A DNA stretch of 64,000 nucleotides from contig CM076650.1 of NCBI GenBank assembly GCA_038496675.1, positions 13,389,703-13,453,702 of the forward strand, written 5' to 3'. This stretch comes from Rachycentron canadum. Lineage: Eukaryota > Chordata > Actinopteri > Carangiformes > Rachycentridae. Under the pieces are notes generated by a model. That model was not told where the DNA came from, made no database searches, and saw only the letters and a program-made list of their open reading frames with translations. Positions 24,297 to 34,692 of the stretch are shown here, piece by piece. The position numbers and the translations under genes were made by a program. The first letter of the stretch is position 1, and the number at the start of each line of letters is the position of its first letter.

Positions 24297-27200
24297 CTGT
24301 GAAAAACCAAAGAGCATTAAATATTTCTTCCAACAACATTACTACAAAATTGACTGATTTGCTCACAGGAAAGAAAGGTGTGATAAGAGAAAGATGTTGA
24401 GTGTAATGAAGTCAAATCTGAGAGTACGAATATGGAAGGACTATTGTTCATGCTTTGAGACTTACATGGGATCCATAACAGAAGAGGTCTATTCCCAGCT
24501 CATAACCCATGCCATAGTCACACTCATCGTTGGCAAACTGAACAAACGTGATCATCTCCTGGAGAGGTCCAAAAGCTTTGATGCGCTCTTCATCATTCTG
24601 CGCTTCGGCAATTGCCTTGCAGATCTTTTTGAGACCAGCTAGATACAAAAAAAGAAAGAAACAAATGACAAGTTATTACACAGGTTAAATACCTGAAATG
24701 TTATTAATGTAATGAAAATGACGTTTTCAGACTATTAACAGACTTGATTATAAACAATTAGAAATATTCAGGTTTAGATGAAATAAAACTCACTTCAAGG
24801 TTTCATACCCAATTTGTATATTAAACAAAAAGATATCAAAGCTTCTATATTAAAATGAAATCATGAGCTCACATCAGCAACAGAACAATAAGGGAAACGG
24901 CTACCAAAGACAAAAGTAAGGTTTAATACTATATGTATTAAGGCTCACCATCTGTTTCTGGTAATTCTCTGTATCCTACATCATTCTTGTCTACAGGTAC
25001 AACAATGCCAGCACCGTGGAACGTCTTGGTAACCACCTGTGTTGTAACAAGAGCATTATCATTGTCTCATATCAACATGAAGCATTCAAGTCAGACATAC
25101 TGTGATTAATTTTCTGGATGCTTAGTTTTCTTGCAATATGGCAAGGCAGAGAGTTAAAAAAGAAATGAAAGAGGCAGGATAAGAGGATGTGAAGGGCCTG
25201 GCAATGTGTCCAAAAGGGCAATAAGGTTTTACACATGAAACAAATGCTTGGGATATACTCCACATACGAACTTAGATTATATGGCACAATTTGACATAGT
25301 GTTGTATTGATGAACAATATTTCCAATTTGTGTTTCTATTGACAAAGCAACATATGAGGCGAAAATTAAGAGATATATGAGTGAGTTACAAAATCAATAT
25401 AATGTAGATAACATTGTTTGCGCCATTGTGTGAGCTACCTTCTTGTCCCTCTGCTTCATGCCTTTGGTCTTCTGCTCAAGAGACAAGCCCAGAGTCTCAG
25501 CCCTCTCTCTCAGTTTTGCCTCCAAGCTTTCTGAAATTTCTCCCCCTGCTTTCTTGCTGCCCCTCTCTTTCCTCTTCCTCAACAGACACAGGCTGATGTA
25601 GAAGGGAACAAAGAGATCACAATAGGTAAGGTGACATACATGAAAGTGGAAAGATTATGAGGAAAAATAGTCTGTCCAATTATGCTCCTCTGCCCCCACA
25701 CATGCAAAGATTCACCTGCACAATAAGGCAAATGATAATGTGTTTATAGTGTGAGGTGAATATGTGGTGGATGGTACTCACAGGACAGCAGCAAACAAGT
25801 TGTCCCCCATCTGTGTTATAGTGCAGCCCTTCTTGGCTTCATTTTCCCCGACAAACGAAGGCAGGCAGTCTGGAGTATCTCTGGTGGATTTTAGGAAAAA
25901 TAAAATCCAGTAAAAAATAACTCAGAACAACTGTTTCCATATCAACAACCTGACATTGGCCAGATGGCGTTCTCACTCTAGTTGGTACAGTTACTGTTAG
26001 TAGTCTAAGTCAAGGGTCCTCTAGTGGAAGCTGAAACATTGTAATATGGCTCAGCACAGATCGAACACCTGCATTGTATGTTATACCTGTAATAGCCAAT
26101 GTGTTGCTGAGTGTCCTCATTCCCCTGAAGTATGGTCTGAAACTCTGGTGGGTCATAAATATACCTCCAGTGAAGATGGAGGTTGGGCTCAGGATTCTTT
26201 GACTTTTTGTGAGCTCCAGCCAGAACGTCAAAAGGACCAACCAGCTGCAAACCCAGTGTGTCTTTCAGTGCACCTATATAGATTAGCGTTCATAAAAAGA
26301 ATACATTAATTCAGAAAGCAATTGACATACTGACAAACAGAAGCAATATAAAAAAAACACAATAAACCTAAAAAACCTTCTCTGCTTTGGTCTGACAAAA
26401 CAAGACATCAAGTGAAATATAGAGCTGCAACTATTATCAACTAATCTATTATTATCAAAGTGTTTTGTTTTGGCTGACTAACAGTCCAAAACCCAAGGAT
26501 ATTCAAATTAGGGTCAAAGAACAAAACAGCCATATAGTCAAAACTATTGAAAACAGAGAGAACATCCAGTACATGTCCCATAAAGATGGAAGATTCTTGT
26601 TGAATCAAAAATTAAAGGTTTTAGCTAAATACTTTGGATAGTGTGTGACATATTCACCTTTGTGCTTTATGACTGGTTTGTGATGCACCTGTTTTTTTAT
26701 GTGTGTGCAGAACATCTTTAAGTGGGTCATCATCTTTCTGGATCACAATCACAACTTTGTAAAGTTCATTAACAAACAACTAAAATTATCATTAAACTGG
26801 TAAGATTCCATAATTTATGGTCCTTGCATATCAAATGAGGTTGGTGAGAATGGTTTTGTGTTTTCTCTCTAACATCACAACACAAGTAAACTTTGAGACT
26901 CTTAATTGATGCAGTGAGTAGAGTTGACTGTTAGTAGCTGTCATGCTAAAGAGTTTAGCCTGCCAAGCAAGTTTTTCAGATGTTGGGCAAGTATAGTGTA
27001 TTTGTGCATCCAACCCAAGCTAAGTATCACAACACCCAGTGGTTCCTTCCTGTTTTCTCTTTGTCTACATGCAGCAGAACTGATTAAATGTCAGATGCAC
27101 CTTTTGCCCCTTCGGTATCATTGTAAAAAGATACGCAGTGTAAAGAGCGTACCACAGGGGTTGTCAGGACGAAGCTCCTTGCAGAAATCCCAGAAGTGGT

Positions 27201-27336
27201 ACAGGTCTTCTGGCATTTGAAGCCTGTACAGTTCCGCCATTTCACCCCGTTGCTGTGAATCCACCTTTGACAACGGCACAGCCCTGGACTCATCAGTACG
27301 GGCTTTCTTCGTGTCCCCGTTGCCTGTACCTGACTC
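24162..27336 (-). CDS. hpf1: histone PARylation factor 1 (start of exon 1 unresolved)
   Basis: HPF1 binds PARP1 or PARP2 at DNA breaks and completes their active site so that serines, mainly in histones, are ADP-ribosylated. Exons on the minus strand: 27153-27336, 26087-26273, 25782-25880, 25439-25592, 24949-25036, 24466-24638 and 24162-24296, with compatible phases throughout, giving 339 residues before any exon-1 contribution (human protein 346). Family signatures include LGLQLVGPFDVLAG, YDPPEFQTI, EAKKGCTI, VGYRELPETD and FANDECDYGMGYELG. The Asp-Glu of NDECDYG correspond to human Asp283 and Glu284; Glu284 is the catalytic residue. Tyr-Arg of GYRELP correspond to the PARP-contacting Tyr238/Arg239. 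The stop is at 24162-24164 and a poly(A) signal follows at 23994-23999. The 5' end is discussed separately. Confidence 0.96.
24466..24638 (-). CDS. hpf1: hpf1 exon 7 (catalytic Glu exon)
   Basis: GLKKICKAIAEAQNDEERIK, then MITFVQFANDECDYGMG and LFCYGSH. It contains the Asp-Glu pair that completes the PARP active site. Confidence 0.97.
24949..25036 (-). CDS. hpf1: hpf1 exon 6
   Basis: VVTKTFHGAGIVVPVDKND followed by VGYRELPETD, the PARP-contacting loop region. Donor GATG|GTGAGC. Confidence 0.95.
25439..25592 (-). CDS. hpf1: hpf1 exon 5
   Basis: A Lys/Arg/Glu-rich helical stretch followed by LEQKTKGMKQRDKK. It ends at phase 0 and joins VVTKTFHGAG in the next exon, as in other HPF1 proteins. 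The first third is more diverged than the rest. Confidence 0.92.
25782..25880 (-). CDS. hpf1: hpf1 exon 4
   Basis: DTPDCLPSFVGENEAKKGC followed by QMGDNLFAAV. Donor CCT|GTGAGT. Confidence 0.94.
26087..26273 (-). CDS. hpf1: hpf1 exon 3
   Basis: ALKDTLGLQLVGPFDVLAG, then HLHWRYIYDPPEFQTIL and HIGYYR, which are core HPF1 sequence. Phase 1 in, phase 2 out, donor CAG|GTATAA. Confidence 0.95.
26274..27152. other. hpf1 intron 2 (879 bp)
   Basis: AT-rich, nothing recognised. Confidence 0.7.
27153..27336 (-). CDS. hpf1: hpf1 exon 2
   Basis: Encodes the disordered, Lys-rich N-terminal segment (GDTKKARTDES) and the start of the fold (MPEDLYHFWDFCKEL). Phase 0 in, phase 1 out, donor TGTG|GTACGC. The Met codon at 27238-27240 (GAAATGG, good Kozak context) is a possible internal start giving 307 residues. 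Confidence 0.93.
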
Positions 27337-27829
27337 CTAAAGAGATGCATTGCAGGAGAAACAAGCATGTTATATTTTCAGTTAACAGTCAGTCCGGTGG
27401 ACCAAGCTTTGACTGATCAACTCCTCCGACACTGACACATTGTCTCCAACATTTTATCATCCGTTTCATGAGAATGAGAGCAGAATCAAAACAAAAACAC
27501 CTTTCAACTACAGCACAAATAAATCCAGCAGCACCACATGAGTAGTGCTGAATCAGCACCACATTCCCACTGTGTGACTATCGCAGTGATGTTTAACTGC
27601 CTTAATAAACAGGCAAATGTGTTGCATGAGGCACATGTAAGAGCGATTGTGGTTAATTTCTGTATTTTATACCAGTAGATGCGTGTGAAAGGATCGAGGG
27701 CTCAACTGTATTTTAGCAGCCAGGGCGCTTTTTTATTTATATATATATGCGCTATTTATTGATATATATCTGCAGCAGACCACAGACACAAGTTACAGCT
27801 AGCTTACATCGCTAACTTCTCGCTTGTGT

Positions 27830-28300
27830 GATGCAGCTTCGGCCTCAGTGGTCGTGCAGCCTCCGTCCAGACCTGACGGTGAGGAGCTGTACGGTGAACA
27901 TCACCGCAGGCGCCAGTCGGCAGAGCCGCTGCCATGTTGGGTCTGACCGCCGCTGCTCGCACAGCCGGAGACAAACTGTCCCGCTCACGACGTTTGACAG
28001 GAGCCGCTTCGTCGCCCCCGCGGACAAACGCAGCGCCGCCTCCTGCCTGGTGAGGTCCTGTTTTAAATCGACATTTCTGCGGCCCCACCAACGTGCTGAA
28101 AACAGACTACAATTACCTGAATTGATTTGGGTTTTCTTTTTGCGCGCCCTGTCATTTTTCTTCCTCTTGTCTCCTCTTCGCCGTCTTCTTCTTCCAGTAA
28201 GGACTAAAGCCGCGGCTGCGCCACGTTAACACGCACCGCCGCCCCCGTGTGGCCGGGACGCTGACTGCACGCCCCCCAAGCATGCGCTCAGTCTGCGCCT
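27830..28300. promoter_or_regulatory. CpG-rich promoter region of hpf1
   Basis: Locally high G+C and CpG density against an AT-rich background, at the 5' end of hpf1. It includes a YY1-like CAACATGGC at the candidate start codon. No TATA box at a suitable place. Typical of a housekeeping CpG promoter, possibly bidirectional. Confidence 0.65.
27873..27935 (-). CDS. hpf1: candidate hpf1 exon 1 (uncertain)
   Basis: The first plausible AUG in the CpG-rich leader is at 27933-27935 (CAACATGGCAGC). Read for 21 codons (MAAALPTGACG ...) it reaches CAG|GTCTGG, which ends at the phase 0 that exon 2 requires. That donor is weak. The better-looking donor at 27806-27807 (GAT|GTAAGC) would leave the AUG frame out of phase with exon 2. 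In the frame that does join exon 2 through that donor there is no AUG after the last in-frame stop. Low-confidence placement. Confidence 0.3.
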
Positions 28301-28398
28301 GCAAGCTGATGAGGGGCAATTGCTGTGAACGTGACCCCACTATAATGTTTTCCTCAGGTTCAATAATTACTTCTTATTCCACCGATCCTCTGGCAAAT

Positions 28399-29343
28399 TT
28401 TGACTCAACAAGCAAGTTTTTTCTTGATTGGAAATGACACAGGCGTCTCCCAGAAGATAATAAGACAATGTACAAAAAATTATTCCTCAGCTTTTATTTA
28501 CATTTAAACAAAAAGTGGCATGTCCAAAATAATTCATACCCTTTGCAAACTGTCACAGTGTTTGTGAAAATCTAAAGTTCTGTACAATTCAATAGTCCAA
28601 GCTGTTCTAAAACATCCTAATGACCCTGATTCATTTGAAAAAGCTGTTTAAATCAACTCATCAGGTGAAAAACAGCAGCTCTCTGCAGTTGGTTTGTGGA
28701 CGGCCATGGCTAAGAGAAAGGAGCTCACTGAGGACCTGCGGCTGCGCATTGTGGCTGCTCACAAGTCAGGAAAGGGCTATAAGGCCATATCTAAATGTTT
28801 TAAAGTTCCAGTGGCTACAGTGCAAAGTATTATTAAAAAATACCAAGCAGTCAAACTTGGCCTTTGGCACCAGTGGATATTTCAACATGACAATGACTCA
28901 AAACATACAGCAAAAGAGGTAAAGAAATGGTTAGCGGACAAAAACATTAACGTTTTGCAGTGGCCCAGCCAGAGTCCTGACATGAATCCAATTGAGAATC
29001 TGTGGAGGGAGCTAAAGATCAGGGTGATGGCAAGGAGACCCTCCAACCTGAAAGAGTTGGAACTCATCACTAAAAATGAATGGGCAAAAATACCAGTGGA
29101 GACTTGCAAAAAGCTGGTTAGCAAAAATAGGAAGCGTTTGATTGCTGTAATAGCCAATAAAGGCTTTTCTATTGATTATTGAGAAGGGTATGAATAATTT
29201 TGGACATGCCACTTTTTGTTCAAATGTAAATAAAAGCTGAGAAATAATTTTTTTCCACAATGATGCCTCTTGTACATTGTCTTATCTTCTGGGAGACGCC
29301 TGTGTCATTTCCAATCAAGAAAAAACTTGCTGGTTGAGCAAAA
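28399..29343 (+). mobile_element. Internally deleted Tc1/mariner transposon
   Basis: About 140-160 bp inverted repeats bound the element (left about 28399-28541, right about 29184-29343). Shared blocks include GCAAGTTTTTTCTTGATTGG, AATGACACAGGCGTCTCCCA and AAAAAGTGGCATGTCCAAAA. Between them lies a shortened transposase ORF. The arms differ by a few substitutions and a small indel, so the copy is fairly young but not pristine. The exact outer ends and the TA target duplication could not be fixed by eye. It sits between the hpf1 promoter and the lipocalin gene. Confidence 0.9.
28706..29182 (+). pseudogene. Tc1-like transposase, in-frame internal deletion
   Basis: One open frame of 158 codons from ATG at 28706. 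The N-terminal part (MAKRKELTEDLRLRIV, KAISKCFKVP, VQSIIKKYQ) is the helix-turn-helix DNA-binding domain of Tc1-like transposases. It is fused directly to the C-terminal part of the catalytic domain (FQHDNDSKHTAKEV, SQSPDMNPIENLWRELK). About 180 residues are missing, including the first catalytic Asp and its surroundings. The second Asp (DND) and the Glu (IENLW) remain. It cannot cut DNA but could still bind the inverted repeats. The ORF is open to its natural stop. Confidence 0.92.
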
Positions 29344-29375
29344 GTAACTAAGTCTTTGCCATTTGCCATAATTTT

Positions 29376-29415
29376 GTGTGTGTGTGTGTATATATATATA
29401 TACACATATATATAC
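29376..29415. repeat. (GT)n(AT)n microsatellite
   Basis: GT then TA dinucleotides just outside the Tc1 right end. Confidence 0.9.
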
Positions 29416-30258
29416 TTTCTAAAATATTCTATGTATATTCAACATTCTCATTAAGATGAATGGGCAGGCATTAAAAATTTTCAGTTGTCAACAACTTTAC
29501 ATGGATTTTTTTTCAATATTTTCTGCTTACAATTTTCAGCTAGAAACTCCAAAGTCAACATGTTCACAAACCTTATTTCATTTTTGCTTGACTTCAACAT
29601 TTAAATCCCATTCATAAGTTTTACATTGCATACACAACCTTTCTGGATGTTTTCAGACATAATTTTTTTTCCCAGACTGTAGACAAATTTGTCTTCTTTC
29701 ACACAATGTCACAGGTGTCCCACTGGGGCTGGGGCCAGTTATTCTGGCCAGCAGGTCATGAGTCACAAATTTATAGACGAAAGTTGCTTCAGTTTACCTC
29801 AAAAACCACCTGCATCCCTGAGCTAAACAAATGCTTCATTGGTCACATGTCTGGCCTCAGATCAGCCACCCACAAAAGCCAACAAAAACCAATCTAACCA
29901 CAATCATTTCCATTTGCAACAAAAAACAGCTACCATGGTCAAAGCTACATTGATAACATCAGTGGTTTCCATGCAGTCCATCTGCTGGTGGGATTGACAA
30001 GAACAAGGTATGTCTGTTGATAGCAAAAATTAATCCTTCCATAACATTTGAGTGAGGAGCAATAGGGTTTTTATTGTATGGAAATGAAATGGTAACATTT
30101 TAAAGCATTTTACAATGAAATTGTTGTGTCTTCTTGAGTTCTTGAATCTTGAATTTTTTATCCTCTGTCTCCACAGTCACCAGTTAGACAGGGAAATTAC
30201 AATGAATGAATGTCATTAGTGCCATAAATTATAACAATGAGAAAATAAGGTTCCTACA
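29416..30258. other. Spacer between the Tc1 element and the lipocalin 3' end
   Basis: AT-rich, no gene recognised. Confidence 0.6.
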
Positions 30259-30322
30259 TTTAATTGAATAGAAATCTACTCTCATTCAAAATCACATGGC
30301 ACAAATCAAAACAGAGCCTTGA

Positions 30323-30447
30323 TCAGTTCACAAACATATCAAAAAGAGTATCCAGAAGTCTGGCTACGTGATGCCCCATCTTGGCCTCTAATAAGGAGCT
30401 GAGGGCATTCAGCCCTTCTGAGGGTGTGATGTCATCTGGGCAGATTT
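30323..30447 (-). CDS. lipocalin exon 6 (stop)
   Basis: EICPDDITPSEGLNALSSLL ... LLDTLFDMFVN and TGA. An ATTAAA poly(A) signal candidate lies at 30259-30264. Confidence 0.9.
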
Positions 30448-30968
30448 CTGTTGACATACACATTACAAGTGAATTACAATACAAATACCTAAAGAGACAG
30501 GATGTGGAAAGAAGAAAATCATTTAAAAATCTCACCGTAGTTTGGATCTATCATTATCGGTGATGGCATGTTGAAACATTCTGCTTGTTTCTTGAGCATC
30601 TCCAGAGCGGCAGGTAAGACAGTCTTACTCCTGCCTGGAAAACGATGACGTTAAGTTTTGATTTAAAAGGTTAGGTTAAATTAGAAAATACACTGCAAAG
30701 AGGTAAATTATTGGAGCTATTTGTCACTATTTGGTGATGGCCTAATTTCTTTGGAAAATTATTCATTTGCTTTATTGTGTTCATTCATTTTCAGTTTAGT
30801 ATTTAATAATAATGAGTGAATATTTTCTTACTAAAAAGCAGAAGACTGGTGAAAGTGTCTTTTCCAGAGGTAACCTCTTCATAGGCAACCAGGCAGTCTG
30901 TGCAGTCACTCTTAAGATATACCTCTTTGAGGTAGAAAGGTTGCTCTGTAAAAAAAAAATAAAATAAT

Positions 30969-31053
<85 letters not shown>

Positions 31054-32583
31054 ACAAACAGGAAATGGTGTGTGTTTGGGATCAGTTTTAAGGATCTTGA
31101 TCACATGATGGCTTCTCACTTACCAATGAACATTGCACTGTTTTCAAAGGTCACATTATATGCTAAGCTCGAACAGTCACCATATCTGTGAAGAAGAAAA
31201 TACACTCTGTTTAAATATTACTTTTGGGTGATATGATAAACATATTATATCATCATGTATCAAATGACAATGTATGTGTAAAGGTGTTACGAGCAGTTTA
31301 CTACACTTTTCTGCTGGTTTTATGATCTGTTTTAATTCACTGTTGTTGCTCAAATCAGCTATGTTGCCACACATATTTAACAGATGGCAAGAGACATGAC
31401 TCTGCATATCCACATATACTGGAGGCACAAACCAACTCTTCAGATACATCTACTGAGAGGGCAGAGCTGCATCTGGATGAACACCATCACTCCAGGCAAA
31501 CATGCAAAAGCTTTGGACTTTACAGTTTTTATATCCTTGAAACCAGACATATATTTAAGAGGATTGCATTGATGAAATATTCATATATATAGGTATGACA
31601 AGAAAAGTTTCTCCTTGTTGCATTTGTTATAGAAGAACAGCTCTAAGTTGCCATGTTGTCCAGATTGGAGACATGGTCAACCTTAGCCTCATCTCCCCCT
31701 AACGCTGCCGTGGGGTGATAGTGTGGGGGCAGGATTTACATTCTCTGAGTCTGGGTGATATTGAGGATGTTACTCTGGGTGGTTGCTGTGATGTCCAGCC
31801 AGGCACTGGTCAACAGGTGGCCCAGGGAGCGGCTTCCTGGGAGGTCAGAGCTCCCTCCAATGTACAGCCACCTACCCAACATCTGGAGCACACAGATAAG
31901 CAGAATATTTGCATTTCTCAACCTTTGGACAGACCTGTCTTTGAGTTAGGGACAACTTCTGAGACATATTTGTGTTAATATACTAAATTTAATACATTAA
32001 AAATACAATGTCAATGTTACACTTCTGGAGCTTCCTCCAGGCTCTTGACAACATCACAAAATTATGCACTATAAAGATTTGCTGACTGGATTGTAGCACA
32101 GGTTACTGCCTTTCAGTGTGAGATTTGCTTTTTACTTTTAACACTAATACTCTTTTCAGCCTTTGACACTGAAAGTGTGAAGTGAAGTGAAGACCATTAT
32201 ATTTTACTGCTGACAAACACTGGTTGTGTTTCCTCTCATATCTCTAAAATTCACCCAGGTTTTATGAGTAGACAGGCAGTGACCCTGCCTTCACCTCTGC
32301 TTATGCATTGCAATTGCGAACCTACCACCTATCTTTCCATTAAATATACTTAAAGTAGTTTGCATACTTCTTAAATAAACAGAGATCATGGTGTTTTATT
32401 CCGCTTTTGAAATGGTTGAAAATGAATGCAGACAGGTTACTTCAGCTGTAGAAGTAAAGCAGTTCAAGCACTTACGTCTTCATTGCTGATAGTTATTGGT
32501 TTTTTCAGACTAACACAATTGTCCACAGGAGCAGAGTGTCCCAGTGAGAGAAGACTCAACAATACAACCGCAACACACTTCAT
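30323..32583 (-). CDS. secreted lipocalin, saxitoxin/tetrodotoxin-binding-protein-like (complete)
   Basis: Six exons on the minus strand (32476-32583, 31740-31882, 31124-31185, 30832-30945, 30536-30634, 30323-30447) join with compatible phases into a 216-residue protein. Residues 1-18 form a signal peptide (MKCVAVVLLSLLSLGHSA). Exon 2 carries the lipocalin first motif as LGRWLYIGGSSD (G-x-W). Further features are YGDCSS, the SDCTDCLVAYEE strand pair, the KKQAECFN helix, a C-terminal Cys (EICPDD) and two N-glycosylation sites (NIT, NVT). The six-exon layout and these motifs fit the plasma lipocalin group annotated in fish as saxitoxin and tetrodotoxin-binding protein-like, related to alpha-1-acid glycoprotein. 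It is a ligand-binding carrier, not a toxin. The ligand is unknown here. ApoM- or orosomucoid-like naming is an alternative. Confidence 0.85.
30536..30634 (-). CDS. lipocalin exon 5
   Basis: SRSKTVLPAALEMLKKQAEC, then FNMPSPIMIDPNY. The reading frame requires the acceptor TTTCCAG at 30635-30641 rather than the AG four bases later. Confidence 0.87.
30832..30945 (-). CDS. lipocalin exon 4
   Basis: EQPFYLKEVYLKSDCTDC, then LVAYEEVTSGKDTFTSLLLF. Donor TTA|GTAAGA. Confidence 0.88.
30973..31050. repeat. (GT)n microsatellite, about 78 bp
   Basis: Uninterrupted GT repeats in lipocalin intron 3, only about 30 bp from exon 4's acceptor and 73 bp from exon 3's donor. Confidence 0.97.
31124..31185 (-). 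CDS. lipocalin exon 3
   Basis: IYGDCSSLAYNVTFENSAMF plus Ile and one base. Acceptor TTCACAG, donor ATTG|GTAAGT. A short exon, confirmed by phase on both sides. Confidence 0.88.
31740..31882 (-). CDS. lipocalin exon 2 (G-x-W motif)
   Basis: Acceptor CTCCAG, then MLGRWLYIGGSSDLPGSRSL and a segment ending NILNITQTQR plus two bases. Donor AAT|GTAAAT. Confidence 0.88.
32476..32583 (-). CDS. lipocalin exon 1 (signal peptide)
   Basis: ATG at 32581-32583; 36 codons covering the signal peptide and the mature N-terminus APVDNCVSLKKPITISNED. Phase 0 donor GAC|GTAAGT. Confidence 0.9.
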
Positions 32584-34547
32584 CCTCCAGATGGCTCTCT
32601 TTTCTCAAGGTTTCCTTCTGTGGCTCTTGAATGTGTCTCCCTGTTTGTCCTCCACAATCTGCCTTTATTTTGTCTCTAGGTGTATCTCTTCACAGTATCT
32701 GTGTCAACTGTCTTTCCCCTGCCTCTCAGCAGCACATATTGCCTGTTCTGTGATGTAAGTAAAGCAAACAGCCCACAGGGAAGCGAGTAGGGAGACTTTG
32801 GCCTGTTTGTGTAATTTTGATCCAATCACACACAAACAGGGAAGAACATAGTATGTATGATAATGTATTTAGTGAATCTCTGAACATCCTCTTTAATCTG
32901 TCAGAGACTCACACAACCAGTACAAAAACATTAACTATGTTTCCCACATCATTTTTTTAATCAGCAGATTTTCATGTTGTGCTGTTTTTTGGGAAACTGT
33001 AACTTTCCTGCCTACCTAAGTCGCTCGTGTGCCATTATAGCATTATATAATAGCAGTATACATAAAGTATATCATTAATTTACAGCAAAAACACAAAGCA
33101 AAAATACAGTTGTTAAATCAAAGTGTTACATAAGTAAAAGCACTTAAGTATAATATGCAATACTTTTCTTGAATGTCACCTACATTTTTATGGATATGAA
33201 ATCATTTAAAATATAATGTAGTTGTATACTATAATTCCTGCTGTGGGTACTGCTACTGTAAGTGAAGGTTGGTGTACAAACATCAAATGAATGATGACAA
33301 CATAGTAAAACACTGTTGTGGTGACATGAATTTATGTGTTGATAGGAAAGGTTTTACTTACTGTAATTAACAAGCAATGTCCTTATTTCTGCTCACAGCT
33401 AACAAATAGTGCACCATGACTCATGTATTAAATTATTTAATATTGTTTATAAATGCTTAACAGGAAGTGCTACATTATCATCATGAAAATATATCTAATT
33501 AAGTTCTGATAATGTAGAATGGGCCATTTGAACATGGAAACTACTCTTTCCAAGCCTTCTTGCTTTATGTCATAGCCCAATTACTAATAATCACTTCAAT
33601 GTGCTGTGGACAGCATTGTGGACAGTCCTTCTCAGTTTGCAGCATTTTCAAATCAAATATCTATTTGATGTTCACTTGAGCCTTGTCCTCAGCTGATAAC
33701 TGTAGCTGTGCTCTCAGCCAGTGATACTTTAAGAATATGTTGAAATCATACCAACATTTAATAACAAATCAGGTACCTGGATGTGTGGGTCTGCAGGTGT
33801 CATGCAAGGTGGGTTTTTTTTCCTCAAGCCAAAATGATCAATCAATGTATTCTATAGTGAGAGTTTGTTAAATCTTTCCCAAACACGTTTATCCATGAGA
33901 AGTAACACACACAAAAAAACACACAAATTGTTGCGTGGATTTAAAGAATTGTTTTCATTATATTTCAGACACTACAGCTTTTTAAAAATGCATTATGGGT
34001 AGAAACTGAGAACCTTAAGAAGTATTGGACTATTTATTCCAAAACAGCCACAAATAGCCATTTTATCAAAAGTGTTTTTAATTGAACTTAACCAGGCAGT
34101 TCTCTACACGTGTCTTCATACAGGACAAGAACAAAAGGACAACAAACAAACCAAATGACAGGAAAAAAATCTAATTCTGCTGATCGCCCTGACTATACAG
34201 TGAAATCTCTGAGCATGACCTCATCGTTACAGCAATGCTCTGACATAAGGGCTGAGAGAGGAAGGAGGTGGTCAAAGATTGATGCTCCGCCTGATGTCAA
34301 CTATTGACCATCCCTCCTTCACCACCTTCTGTACTCCATCCATTCTCCATCTGAAGTGATGGTGAGGATGAATGACAGCAGGGAGGATTGAGACTGATGG
34401 AGAGGGGAGTGACAGGACACATCGATCTCTCTGCGACTTTCTGGTTTTGTTGGTCTGCGCTCATCTCCTCTCTTTCCTTCTTTCTCATCTTGGTGGGAGA
34501 CAGAGGGACAGACAGATGGAAAGAGGAGAGACAGGAGATGGTGATCA
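32584..34547. other. Spacer between the lipocalin promoter and the fip1l1 3' end
   Basis: A TATA-like AAATAAAGG (minus strand) near 32660 could be the lipocalin promoter. Around 33110-33180 and 33460-33540 there are degenerate stretches resembling the short-TIR teleost element seen at 45.0-46.2 kb. An AATAAA on the minus strand near 34032 is a possible fip1l1 poly(A) signal. Confidence 0.5.
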
Positions 34548-34692
34548 CTACTCCATGGCCTCCTGGTTCTCTTGGTCTGCACTGATCTCCTCACTGGCCT
34601 CTTTGCCTTCCTTGCTCCTCTTGCTCTTCTTGTGTTTGTGCCTCCGGTGGCTGTCGCCCTCCTCACTGTCGTGCCTCCTCCTGCTGCTGCTG
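34548..34692 (-). CDS. fip1l1: fip1l1 exon 15 (stop)
   Basis: SSSRRRHDSEEGDSHRRHKH, then KKSKRSKEGKEASEE and TAG at 34548-34550. The acceptor is embedded in TTAGCAGCAGCAGCAG, so several NAG acceptors in tandem are possible. Confidence 0.95.

Noticed and set aside
27550..27570. TCAGCACCACATTCCC as a second RE1 site
   Set aside because: Only the first half-site matches.
27804..28091. 95-codon minus-strand open frame through the CpG region as the hpf1 N-terminus
   Set aside because: Its first codon is TTG, not ATG, and the frame does not join exon 2 through the good donor.
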